Shown one piece after another: positions 8,879-17,617 of a stretch of DNA of 64,000 nucleotides. The notes below the pieces were generated by a model that saw only the letters and a program-made list of their open reading frames with translations, was not told the DNA's origin and searched no databases. The stretch spans positions 87,219-151,218 of the forward strand of contig JAIKZG010000013.1 in the NCBI GenBank assembly GCA_024682415.1. Reading direction: 5' to 3'. Numbering within the stretch: the first letter of the stretch is position 1; every line of letters begins with the position of its first letter. The DNA comes from Prevotella sp. (lineage in GTDB: Bacteria > Bacteroidota > Bacteroidia > Bacteroidales > Bacteroidaceae). Made by a program: the position numbers and the translations under genes.

Positions 8879-9106
8879 TTTCAGTTCGAATGGAACAATA
8901 GCAAACGCTATAATTATTACCAGTAAAATAAGTAGTGGAGCTTAATACTCCGACTTGCATTGCAAAGGTAATAATAAACAGTTAATTGGTAATACTTTAT
9001 TCTGCTAATTAACATGGAATTAACGAAATCTTATGAATTTTGCTCGTCTGTCATTGAGTGTCTGTAGAGTAATTTTTGTGAATAGCTGCGCAAAGAAAGT
9101 TTTTTT

Positions 9107-9440
9107 GCTCGGTCAGTGTGTTTGCGCATCGTCACAGCTATCTCCCTTGCTCGGTTAGTGTGTTTGCGCATCGTCAAAGCTATCTCCCTTGCTCGGTTAG
9201 TATGTATGCGCATCGTCATAGTTATCTCCCTTGCTCGGTCAGTGTGTTTGCGCATCGTCACAGTAATCTCCCTTGCTCGGTTAGTATGTATGCGCATCGT
9301 CAAAGCTATCTCCCTTGCTCGGTCAGTGTGTTTGCGCATCGTCACAGCTATCTTCCTTGCTCGGTTAGTATGTTTGCGCGTCGTCACAGTTGCCTTCCTT
9401 GCTCGGTTAGTATGTTTGAAGTGTATTCTGCGTTGTTCTT
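9107..9440. repeat. 42-bp tandem repeat array, 7 full copies plus a partial copy
   Basis: Unit tgctcggtcagtgtgtttgcgcatcgtcacagctatctccct repeated head-to-tail with alternating A/B subtypes. Confidence 0.95.
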
Positions 9441-9739
9441 TAGAATATCAGTTTACGTATTATGAAATAGTACACTACATAACTTATCATAATTGTCATT
9501 CGGATGAACTTATATTTATAGTAGCCGAACTCATAAAGGAATTTATCGAGAAGATAAGCACCTGCGAGGATTGTTATTATAATGTCGTTATATAACTCAT
9601 TTCCGACTTTTAGGGATTCTCCTATCAGTGAGGGGCATGTAAAATCAATAATTTCAACGATGAAAACCACAATCATGATTATGTCCATAACGCTGAAAAT
9701 GAGATTGCTCCTTTTCTGAACTCTCTTAATTTTTATCAT
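9440..9739 (-). CDS. Small hypothetical membrane protein
   Basis: 99 aa ORF with 2-3 hydrophobic segments, located between array and AAA gene, same strand as AAA gene. Confidence 0.55.
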   Translation of the reverse strand: MIKIKRVQKRSNLIFSVMDIIMIVVFIVEIIDFTCPSLIGESLKVGNELYNDIIITILAGAYLLDKFLYEFGYYKYKFIRMTIMISYVVYYFIIRKLIF

Positions 9740-9787
9740 AATATTTGTATTTATTGTTTAGACGTTTGATGGTAAAGGTAAGCTAAT

Positions 9788-11224
9788 TTACTTCTGGTCA
9801 AGAAATTCTCTTGCCATTCGCGTAAGTTCATCGGTGTCTATTGTTTCCAAAATCACTTCTTCTGGCTCTAAATTGAGCAGGAATTGCATATAGGTGGGGA
9901 GAGTCAATAGGTCTCCATCTCGCCCGACGTTGTAATCTCCGAACTTGATGAAATGTTTTATCCCATATTTCTCAGGGTGTTTTCTGACGGTAGAAAAACT
10001 TTTTGCCTGGGCGCTTTTTGCTTTCACCTCAACTGGAATGCACTCGCCTTTATAACGGATAAGGAAATCCAACTCCAAGCCAGAATCTTTTTGGAAATAG
10101 TATAGGCTCTGTCCTTTTTTGATGAGTGTGTCGGCCATCAGGTTTTCAAAGATAGCTCCTTTGAATCCTCCCAAATTGCCTTGAAGAATATCTGCTCTTG
10201 TCGTACCTCCAAGCATGGCTACCAACATGCCGATGTCGGCAGTGTAGACCTTGAACACGTTGTCTATGGCATTGCCTTCCAAAGGAAGCCCTGTTATGTT
10301 GGAGTTATAGCATCGGCGTATGATGTCGGCATCTTCCAACCATTGGAGGGAGTCTTTGTAAAACACACCGCGTCCACCACTTTCCACTTTAGACCACTGG
10401 TATTTTTTGTTTTCTTTTGCCAGCTGTTTTGGAATGGCATTAAAACAGGCCCGAATGTGAGGTTTGTCCTTATCATCGGCATATTTCAGCATGTCTGAAC
10501 GGTATTCTTTAAGAAGGGAATTCCAAACATCATTCACCTTGCCCATGTTGCCAGTTTCTATTAGTGCATTTACTGCAGCAGGCATTCCTCCCACTGCAAC
10601 ATATCGATACAGGAGAGTTTTCATAGCAACGTGGATGCCACTTGGTACAGGAGTCTCATCCTTCAAACATCGCTTCAATACATTGATGACATCTTCATTC
10701 ATATCGTTCGCCCACAGAAACTCTTCAAAATCGAGTGGATACATCTCTACTATTTGCTCGTAGCCAACAGGGATGGAATTACTTCCCTTTTCTTGTTTGG
10801 TTGGTTTCCTCGTACGCTGCCTTTTTTCATCTTGACCATAGCCTTGTACACCGAGTAGCGAGCCTGTAGCAATGATGTCATAACGACCGTCTTCCTTGAA
10901 GAACTTCAAGCTGGTACGAGCTTCCGGGCAATCTTGGATTTCATCCAGAATAATGCATGTTTCTCCAGGAACGAATTTTGTAGCTCTCATCTGGGCAGAA
11001 AGGTTAAGGATTATGCTATCGACATCCTTTGAGTCATAGAAAGCTTCTTTCCTTCTTTCTTGCTTGATGAAATTGATATATACCACATACTTGTAGTTCT
11101 CTTCAGCAAATATTTTGGATATATAGGTTTTTCCGCATTGGCGGATGCCCATGATAACAAGTGGGGAATGGTTTGATTGCTCCTTCCACTTTTTTAACGT
11201 CTCATATATTTTTCTTTTAAGCAT
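9788..11224 (-). CDS. AAA family ATPase with DUF4143 domain
   Basis: 478 aa; IMGIRQCGKTYI Walker A, CIILDEIQDCP Walker B, C-terminal FENLMADTLIKKG...LELDFLIRYKGECIPVEVKAK (DUF4143). Confidence 0.92.
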   Translation of the reverse strand: MLKRKIYETLKKWKEQSNHSPLVIMGIRQCGKTYISKIFAEENYKYVVYINFIKQERRKEAFYDSKDVDSIILNLSAQMRATKFVPGETCIILDEIQDCPEARTSLKFFKEDGRYDIIATGSLLGVQGYGQDEKRQRTRKPTKQEKGSNSIPVGYEQIVEMYPLDFEEFLWANDMNEDVINVLKRCLKDETPVPSGIHVAMKTLLYRYVAVGGMPAAVNALIETGNMGKVNDVWNSLLKEYRSDMLKYADDKDKPHIRACFNAIPKQLAKENKKYQWSKVESGGRGVFYKDSLQWLEDADIIRRCYNSNITGLPLEGNAIDNVFKVYTADIGMLVAMLGGTTRADILQGNLGGFKGAIFENLMADTLIKKGQSLYYFQKDSGLELDFLIRYKGECIPVEVKAKSAQAKSFSTVRKHPEKYGIKHFIKFGDYNVGRDGDLLTLPTYMQFLLNLEPEEVILETIDTDELTRMAREFLDQK

Positions 11225-11483
11225 AATATGTTATTTTTGCGCGTAAAGATACGTTTTTTTTATGACTTTTGTAATAATCGTTGTCGTTTTTCTAACGACT
11301 TTTGCTTGTCTTTATGCTTTTTTTAAAACGAAGTTTCAAAATCCGTTGCTTTTTTTAACCGATCTGCATTATTGCATTGCAAAGGCAAGAATAAACCGTT
11401 GATAGGTAATCATAAAGGAATTATTTATTGTTCAATTGTTTCGTGACAAATGTAAGCTAACGAAATTTAGTTGTGCACCGCTT

Positions 11484-12962
11484 TTACTTCCTACTTCTTA
11501 CAAGTCGCTGATACACTGACGGCGTCATGCCGTTCTCCTTTTTGAACGCGCTGATGAAGCTGGCAGCGGAGCTGTAGCCCAAATCCTGATAGATGGCCTG
11601 AATGGTCATGTTGCCGTAGTTGTCGGTGTCGGAAAGGCGCTTGCACGCTTCCATGATGCGAGCCTCGTTGAGCATAGACTTGAAATTCTTGCCAAGCACA
11701 TCGTTGATAATCCACGACACATATTTGGTGTTGCTCTCCACAGCCTGAGAGAGCATGCCAAGGCTGAAATCGGGACGGGAGATATAGTCTACATCGTCCA
11801 TAACGCGGATGATGCGCCTTTTCAGCTCGTCGATCTGCTCTTCGCTAAGCCCGATGCCGAGACGCTCTTGCTGTTTAGCGTCGTCGGCAGCGGAAATGCT
11901 GAGCTGCATCTTGTCGCACAAGGCCTTGCTGCGCACGATAAGCTCCTCGTTTTTCTTCACGAGCATCTGCTGAGCCTGCAACAGCTTGCGACTTTTGCGA
12001 CGCAGCATATAATATAAGGTAGAGAGTAGAATCACGCAGCATGATATTACGGCTATCATGAGCATGAGGTGGTGGTTGAATATCTGTAGGCGGCTTATCG
12101 CCTTGTCCTGACTCTTGCGCTCGCATTTCAGCAGCTTGTTGTTCACCATGTAGTATTTGTGGTAGCTGAACACGGAGTCGGAAATGGAAAGGGCCATAAG
12201 CTTCTGCTTGCGGGCGTTGATGGAGTCGCCGGCACGGCAGTAGGCAATGCTCTTGTGGCGATGGATGTCGGCAAGCACGTTCATGTCGTTGTAGCGCACA
12301 GCAAAGGCGGAAGCCTTGTCGTAAAAAGCATGTGCCTTGGGGAATAGATTCTGCATGCAGTAGAGCTTGCCAAGCTGAATATATACTTCCTCGCTGTATT
12401 GTGGCGCATATTCCTTCTCCTCGGCATAGCGCAGAGCCTTGTTGAAATAGTATTCCGCTATCTGGTATCGCTTTTCGAGCGTGGCGATGAGGCCGTTGTA
12501 GAAAAGGTTGTCGCTGCGCTTCTCAGTAACGTTGTCCCACGGCAGCAGCTGCATGGCGTTGAGATAACGGCGCGCGCCTGCCACGTCTTCTAAATGGCAA
12601 TAGGCCTGCACCAAATTGCACGCCAAGGGATATTGCAGCTTCTCGTCGCCCAGTTTCACTGCTCCTCGGTAAGCCTTTAGCTGATAGTTGAGGCAACGCT
12701 GATAATCGCCCACAATGCCGTAGATGTTGCCAAGGCGACCGAGGAATATCGCCTTGTCGCGCTCGTTGCCGCTCTCCTCGGCGAGGTCAAGACCATAGAT
12801 ATAGCAGTCCATCGCCTCCGTGAGCTGTTCGGATGCGTAATAATTGTCGCCTTTTTGTCGTATGTAATTTAGGTTCGCCGTCTTTGCTGAGAGGTGAACG
12901 CATGGGGTAATGAGTAATAGAGCGCAAAGCATCGCTTTGTATGCGCATGAGAATAGTTTCAT
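11484..12962 (-). CDS. TPR-containing transmembrane transcriptional regulator with C-terminal AraC-type HTH
   Basis: 492 aa; signal, TPRs, one TM (LMLMIAVISCCVILLSTLYYML), HTH DLGYSSAASFISAFKKENGMTPSVYQR. Confidence 0.85.
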   Translation of the reverse strand: MKLFSCAYKAMLCALLLITPCVHLSAKTANLNYIRQKGDNYYASEQLTEAMDCYIYGLDLAEESGNERDKAIFLGRLGNIYGIVGDYQRCLNYQLKAYRGAVKLGDEKLQYPLACNLVQAYCHLEDVAGARRYLNAMQLLPWDNVTEKRSDNLFYNGLIATLEKRYQIAEYYFNKALRYAEEKEYAPQYSEEVYIQLGKLYCMQNLFPKAHAFYDKASAFAVRYNDMNVLADIHRHKSIAYCRAGDSINARKQKLMALSISDSVFSYHKYYMVNNKLLKCERKSQDKAISRLQIFNHHLMLMIAVISCCVILLSTLYYMLRRKSRKLLQAQQMLVKKNEELIVRSKALCDKMQLSISAADDAKQQERLGIGLSEEQIDELKRRIIRVMDDVDYISRPDFSLGMLSQAVESNTKYVSWIINDVLGKNFKSMLNEARIMEACKRLSDTDNYGNMTIQAIYQDLGYSSAASFISAFKKENGMTPSVYQRLVRSRK

Positions 12963-13179
12963 TGATGTCCTATATATATAAATATGTGTATGTAGGCTGC
13001 AAAGGTAGCTATTTTTTTTATATTCTTGAAATTAAAAATCAATAATGGCTGATTGTTAGGCTGGCAGCGATGGGGGCGTTACCTTTGCGCCATGTTTTTC
13101 TGACGGAAAGGAAATCGGTGAATTCGTATATAGAACATTACCAAGTTAAACACACACATATAAAAGATTAGAGAAAAGG

Positions 13180-13226
13180 CTGCGCCTCTCTGCGTACATT
13201 GATTTGTTGATACGCAGGAGGCGCAG
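13180..13226. other. Strong hairpin, probable radC terminator and/or part of an unannotated RNA
   Basis: CTGCGCCTC(T)CTGCGTA / TACGCAGGAGGCGCAG, 16 bp stem with a single bulge and 14-nt loop. Confidence 0.6.
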
Positions 13227-13284
13227 TTGCTATATGCTGCTTTGAAGTAGAATCTACGTCTGCTGAAAATGAGAATGGCAGTCG

Positions 13285-13968
13285 TTATATTCTGCCCTGC
13301 TCACGATAAGAATAGTAGTTGCCGTCGGTGATTATCACGTGGTCGAGGAATGTAAGGCGCATGAGCGAGCACGCCTTTGAGATGTTGGTGGTAAGAGTGT
13401 CGTCGCTGCGGCTGGGGTGGAGGTTGTTGCTCGGGTGGTTGTGGCAGAGCACTATCACAGTAGCGTTATTGAGCAGAGCTTCCTTCATGATGATGCGCAC
13501 ATCAACAGAGGTGTCGGTAATGCCGCCATGAGAAAGGCGCACGCTCTTGATAAGCCTGTAGTTGTTGTTCATAAGTATCACCCATGCTTCCTCCACATCA
13601 AGATCTTGCATCTTGGGGTGCATATATTCATATATGTATGACGCTGCTCCGAGGTCTTTGCGCTCTTCTGCCTTCTCTCTCGCGCGACGTTTGCCAAGCT
13701 CGCAGGCAGCAAGCACCGTTATCGCCTTTGCTGGGCCCATGCCGTGATACTGCTCCAGCTCTCTTATGCTCATCTTGCCCAAAGTGTTGAGGTTGTTGTT
13801 GCAGTCGTTGAGCACTCGCTTCATCAGCGCCACCGCACTTTCCTTGGTAGAGCCAGAGCCGATAAGAATGGCAAGCAGCTCGGCGTTGCTCAGGGCTTCC
13901 GCTCCGAGCGTCATCATCTTCTCTCTCGGGCGGTCTTCCTTCGCCCATTCGTTAATGTTGAGTTTCAA
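13285..13968 (-). CDS. radC: RadC family JAB-domain protein
   Basis: 227 aa; HGMGPAKAITVLAACELGKRR, LCHNHPSNNLHPSRSDDTLT. Confidence 0.93.
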   Translation of the reverse strand: MKLNINEWAKEDRPREKMMTLGAEALSNAELLAILIGSGSTKESAVALMKRVLNDCNNNLNTLGKMSIRELEQYHGMGPAKAITVLAACELGKRRAREKAEERKDLGAASYIYEYMHPKMQDLDVEEAWVILMNNNYRLIKSVRLSHGGITDTSVDVRIIMKEALLNNATVIVLCHNHPSNNLHPSRSDDTLTTNISKACSLMRLTFLDHVIITDGNYYSYREQGRI

Positions 13969-14027
13969 TTTCTTAAATTCTGTGTTATCTGTGAAATCCG
14001 TGAGAGCCTATTCTTTCTCAGCGTGAG

Positions 14028-15029
14028 CTATTTATAAAAGTTCTTTTTGAAAGCCTGAGTGTTCTCATCGCCACGTTTCAGCACTATGCGCACCCACCAT
14101 GCCCAGAGGAAGCCGAAGCCGTAGCCCATAAGCTGAATGAATGCCGCTATTACGCTTAATGCGCCTATCACGACGCTCTTGTTCTTAATGCTGCTGTCGG
14201 CAAATATCAGCAGAATGTATAGGGCGATAGGGGCAAGGAGAGGAAGACATTGAAGGATATGCCCGATTACTAAAAGGGCAAACACTCCGAGAGTGAATAC
14301 CATAGGCAGCAGATGGACAATCTTCAGCGACTCAGGATATCGCTTATAAAGGTTGATGCGCGCCATTCCGCTGTTGAACACCTGGCGGAAGAACTTCACG
14401 AAGTCGGTGCGGCGCTTGTGCCATACCCATGCCTCGGGAAACAGACGGCAACGCAGCCCGGCCTTGAAAATGCGGATGGAGAAATCAATGTCTTCGCCGA
14501 AACGCATATCAGAGAAACCTTTCAGCTCCAGATACTTGTCGCGACGAATGCCCATATTGAACGAGCGTGGATAGAACTTGTCGAGCTTCTTCTTGCCACC
14601 ACGTATGCCGCCCGTGGTGAAGAAGCTTGTCATGGAGTAGGAGATGGCTTTCTGCACAGTGGTGAAGTTGGCATTGGCGCAGTCGGGCCCTCCGAAGGCG
14701 TCGGCAGGCTCTCGGCGTAGCTCCTCGCTTACAGCATTAAGATACCCATTGGGCACTACCACGTCGCTGTCGAGGATGATGAGATATTCGCCCTGAGCAA
14801 GCTCCGCGCCATAGTTGCGACTCTTGGCAGGGCCGCTGTTCAGTTTCTGATAATAAGATATGTTGAGGCTGTCGGCATATTTGTGGCATACGTCCTCGCA
14901 TGGTATGCTTGAGCCGTCTTCCACGATGATGACTTCAAAATCCTTTTCCTCCTGATGGGTAAGGCTTTCAAGAAGCTCATCAACCTCGTCGGGACGGTTG
15001 TAGACAGGAATGATAAAACTGTATTTCAT
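14028..15029 (-). CDS. Glycosyltransferase family 2
   Basis: 333 aa; FIIPVYNRPDEVDELLESL...VIIVEDGSS...LIILDSDVVVP; C-terminal TM segments. Confidence 0.92.
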   Translation of the reverse strand: MKYSFIIPVYNRPDEVDELLESLTHQEEKDFEVIIVEDGSSIPCEDVCHKYADSLNISYYQKLNSGPAKSRNYGAELAQGEYLIILDSDVVVPNGYLNAVSEELRREPADAFGGPDCANANFTTVQKAISYSMTSFFTTGGIRGGKKKLDKFYPRSFNMGIRRDKYLELKGFSDMRFGEDIDFSIRIFKAGLRCRLFPEAWVWHKRRTDFVKFFRQVFNSGMARINLYKRYPESLKIVHLLPMVFTLGVFALLVIGHILQCLPLLAPIALYILLIFADSSIKNKSVVIGALSVIAAFIQLMGYGFGFLWAWWVRIVLKRGDENTQAFKKNFYK

Positions 15030-15085
15030 GTGTGTATATACGTGTAAAAACTGAATAGATGATAGGTAAATGTCGGTAAAAAAAT

Positions 15086-15137
15086 AAGGAACTTAACAGC
15101 TCGGCAAGCGATGTTCCCGAAAGTTGTTAAGTTCCTT
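15086..15137 (-). terminator. Intrinsic terminator of efp
   Basis: AAGGAACTTAACA ... TGTTAAGTTCCTT, 13 bp perfect; followed by a T-rich run on the minus strand. Confidence 0.85.
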
Positions 15138-15171
15138 AATATAATTCGTTAACAGAACATCCCGTGAGAGA

Positions 15172-15738
15172 TTATTCTGTTACTCTCTGCAAGTAGCTTC
15201 CGTCGCGTGTATCAACCTGCACCTTGTCACCCTCGTTGATGAACAAAGGAACGCGAATCTCAACACCTGTCTCAAGAGTAGCTGGCTTTGTAGCGTTGGT
15301 AGCAGTGTTGCCCTTGATACCTGGCTCGCTGTGAGCTACGAGGAGCACAGTCTTAACTGGCATTTCAGCGAAAAGGATTGTGCCGTCTGTTGTATCGGTA
15401 ACAACCTCTACGATGTCGTTCTCCTTCATGTAGTCAACACCTGTGATGGCTTCCTTAGCGATAGGAGCCTGCTCGAATGTCTCCTGATTCATGAAGATGT
15501 AGTCCTCACCGTCCTTGTAGAGATACTGATAAGGACGACGCTCGATGCGAACATCCTCAAGCTTAAATCCAATCTGCCATGTACGCTCCAATACGCGACC
15601 AGTTGTCACGTTCTTCAGCTTACAAATCATAACGGTGTTTCCCTTACCCGGCTTTCTGTGCTGGAAGTCGATACATGTCCAGATCTGACCGTCCATGCGG
15701 ATGCATGTTCCAATCTTGATTTTCTCTGAGTTGATCAT
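15172..15738 (-). CDS. efp: Elongation factor P
   Basis: 188 aa; KIKIGTCIRMDGQIWTCIDFQHRKPGKGNTVMICKLKNVTTGRVLERTWQ. Confidence 0.96.
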   Translation of the reverse strand: MINSEKIKIGTCIRMDGQIWTCIDFQHRKPGKGNTVMICKLKNVTTGRVLERTWQIGFKLEDVRIERRPYQYLYKDGEDYIFMNQETFEQAPIAKEAITGVDYMKENDIVEVVTDTTDGTILFAEMPVKTVLLVAHSEPGIKGNTATNATKPATLETGVEIRVPLFINEGDKVQVDTRDGSYLQRVTE

Positions 15739-15851
15739 TGTTGTATTGTTTTTTATGTTATAATAATCGTAATATAATGATATTGTTGCGGTTGCAAAGT
15801 TACAAAGAAATTATAAAAATGGGTTGTTTTTAGGCTAAAAATAGATTATTT

Positions 15852-15883
15852 TTTGGTTGTTACAAAAGAAATGAGTACTTTTG
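15852..15883 (+). promoter_or_regulatory. Bacteroidota-type promoter upstream of rpmH
   Basis: TTTG (15852) - N20 - TACTTTTG (15876-15883), matching TTTG-N19-21-TAnnTTTG. Confidence 0.8.
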
Positions 15884-15968
15884 CACCCCAAACGAGTATC
15901 TTGTTTGCTCGTTTCTCGCTGATAGATAGCGATTAAGCAGATTAATAAAACAATAAAATTATATAAAA

Positions 15969-16124
15969 ATGAAAAGAACATTTCAGCCTCACAACCGTCG
16001 CCGCGTAAATAAGCACGGCTTCCGCGAGCGTATGGCAACAAAGAACGGTCGCCGCGTATTGGCAGCTCGCCGCGCACATGGCCGCAAGAAACTCACTGTT
16101 TCTGATGAGCACCACGGAAAATAA
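15969..16124 (+). CDS. rpmH: 50S ribosomal protein L34 (absent from the ORF track, 51 aa)
   Basis: Translation [51 protein letters not shown]. Confidence 0.97.
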   Translation: MKRTFQPHNRRRVNKHGFRERMATKNGRRVLAARRAHGRKKLTVSDEHHGK

Positions 16125-16164
16125 TCTTTTCCGCGTTGTAATGTAAGGAATTAGTTTAAACTAA

Positions 16165-16201
16165 AAAAGGCAGTAGGGAATTTTATCTCTGCTGCCTTTT
16201 T
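16165..16201 (+). terminator. rpmH terminator
   Basis: AAAAGGCAG ... CTGCCTTTT followed by T. Confidence 0.75.
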
Positions 16202-16230
16202 GGTTCTTAAAGCTATTATTCGTATATTTG
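16199..16230 (+). promoter_or_regulatory. metK promoter
   Basis: TTTG (16199-16202) - N20 - TATATTTG (16223-16230). Confidence 0.8.
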
Positions 16231-16270
16231 CACACAAAATTTCAATCTATTATATATTCATATAAAAAGT

Positions 16271-17527
16271 ATGGCATATTTATTTTCATCAGAATCAGTT
16301 TCTGAAGGACATCCTGATAAGGTGTCAGACCAGATTTCAGACGCTCTTCTCGATCAGTTCCTTGCCTATGACGACAAGGCACACTGTGCAATCGAAACGT
16401 TCTGCACGACAGGACAGGTTGTAATTATGGGCGAAGTACGCTCAGAAGAATATGTTGACTTGCAAACCGTTGCCCGCAACACCATCAACAGAATCGGTTA
16501 CACCAAGGCCGATTATCAGTTTGACGGTAACAGCTGCGGTATTCTTACTGCCATTCACGAACAGAGCGACGATATCAATCGTGGCGTAAGCCGTGAGGAG
16601 GAAGAAAATCAGGGAGCAGGCGACCAGGGCATGATGTTTGGTTACGCTATCAATGAAACTGAGAGTTATATGCCAGTTTCACTTGATTTGGCTCATCTCA
16701 TCATGCGTACTCTTGCCGACATTCGCAAGGAAGGCAAGGAGATGACATATCTCCGTCCCGACTCTAAGAGTCAGGTGACGGTGGAATACAGCGACGACAA
16801 TATTCCACAGCGTATTGATACTATTGTGGTGTCTACTCAGCACGACGAGTTTGACAGCGACGACGAGAAGATGCTTGCCAAAATCCGTGAGGATGTGCTT
16901 AACATCCTTATGCCTCGCGTGAAGGCGCAGTGCGGTGAGAAGATTCTCGCCCTGTTTAACGACGACATCAAGTATTTCGTAAATCCTACGGGCAAATTCG
17001 TTATCGGTGGCCCTCATGGCGACACAGGTCTGACAGGACGTAAGATTATCGTGGATACTTATGGCGGCAAGGGCGCTCACGGTGGTGGCGCGTTCTCAGG
17101 TAAAGATCCAAGTAAGGTAGACCGTTCGGCTGCTTACATGGCACGCTACATTGCCAAGAATATGGTTGCTGCTGGTATCAGCGACGAAGCGCTCGTGCAG
17201 CTTGCTTATGCTATCGGTGTGGCAGAGCCGGTGAGCGTTTATGTGAACACTTATGGTCGCAGTCATGTGAATATGACCGACGGTGAGATTGCCGACAAGA
17301 TAAAGGGTATGTTCGACTTGCGTCCTAAGGCAATAGAGCGTATTTTGAAGCTCCGTCAGCCGATGTATCTCGAAACCGCTGCTTATGGACACATGGGCAG
17401 AAAGAATGAGGTGGTAGAGAAGACATTCACAAGCCGTTACCATGAGAAGAAGACAATGCAGATTGAATTGTTCACATGGGAGAAGCTCGACCAGGTGGAT
17501 CGCCTGAAAGAGGCTTTCGGTCTGTAA
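16271..17527 (+). CDS. metK: S-adenosylmethionine synthetase
   Basis: 418 aa; [58 protein letters not shown]. Confidence 0.98.
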   Translation: MAYLFSSESVSEGHPDKVSDQISDALLDQFLAYDDKAHCAIETFCTTGQVVIMGEVRSEEYVDLQTVARNTINRIGYTKADYQFDGNSCGILTAIHEQSDDINRGVSREEEENQGAGDQGMMFGYAINETESYMPVSLDLAHLIMRTLADIRKEGKEMTYLRPDSKSQVTVEYSDDNIPQRIDTIVVSTQHDEFDSDDEKMLAKIREDVLNILMPRVKAQCGEKILALFNDDIKYFVNPTGKFVIGGPHGDTGLTGRKIIVDTYGGKGAHGGGAFSGKDPSKVDRSAAYMARYIAKNMVAAGISDEALVQLAYAIGVAEPVSVYVNTYGRSHVNMTDGEIADKIKGMFDLRPKAIERILKLRQPMYLETAAYGHMGRKNEVVEKTFTSRYHEKKTMQIELFTWEKLDQVDRLKEAFGL

Positions 17528-17617
17528 TCGGGAAAACGTATATCAAGAAAACATAATCATAACTCCACATTGTTCTTTCATTATGAAAAGGGCAATGTGG
17601 TTTTTACTTAATCGAAA

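Noticed and set aside
9107-9440. CRISPR array
   Set aside because: Units are directly contiguous with no unique spacers and no cas1 or effector genes nearby; the sequence is a 42-bp satellite-like tandem array.
15835-16077. Minus-strand 80 aa ORF
   Set aside because: Antisense to the rpmH gene, which is unmistakable in translation.
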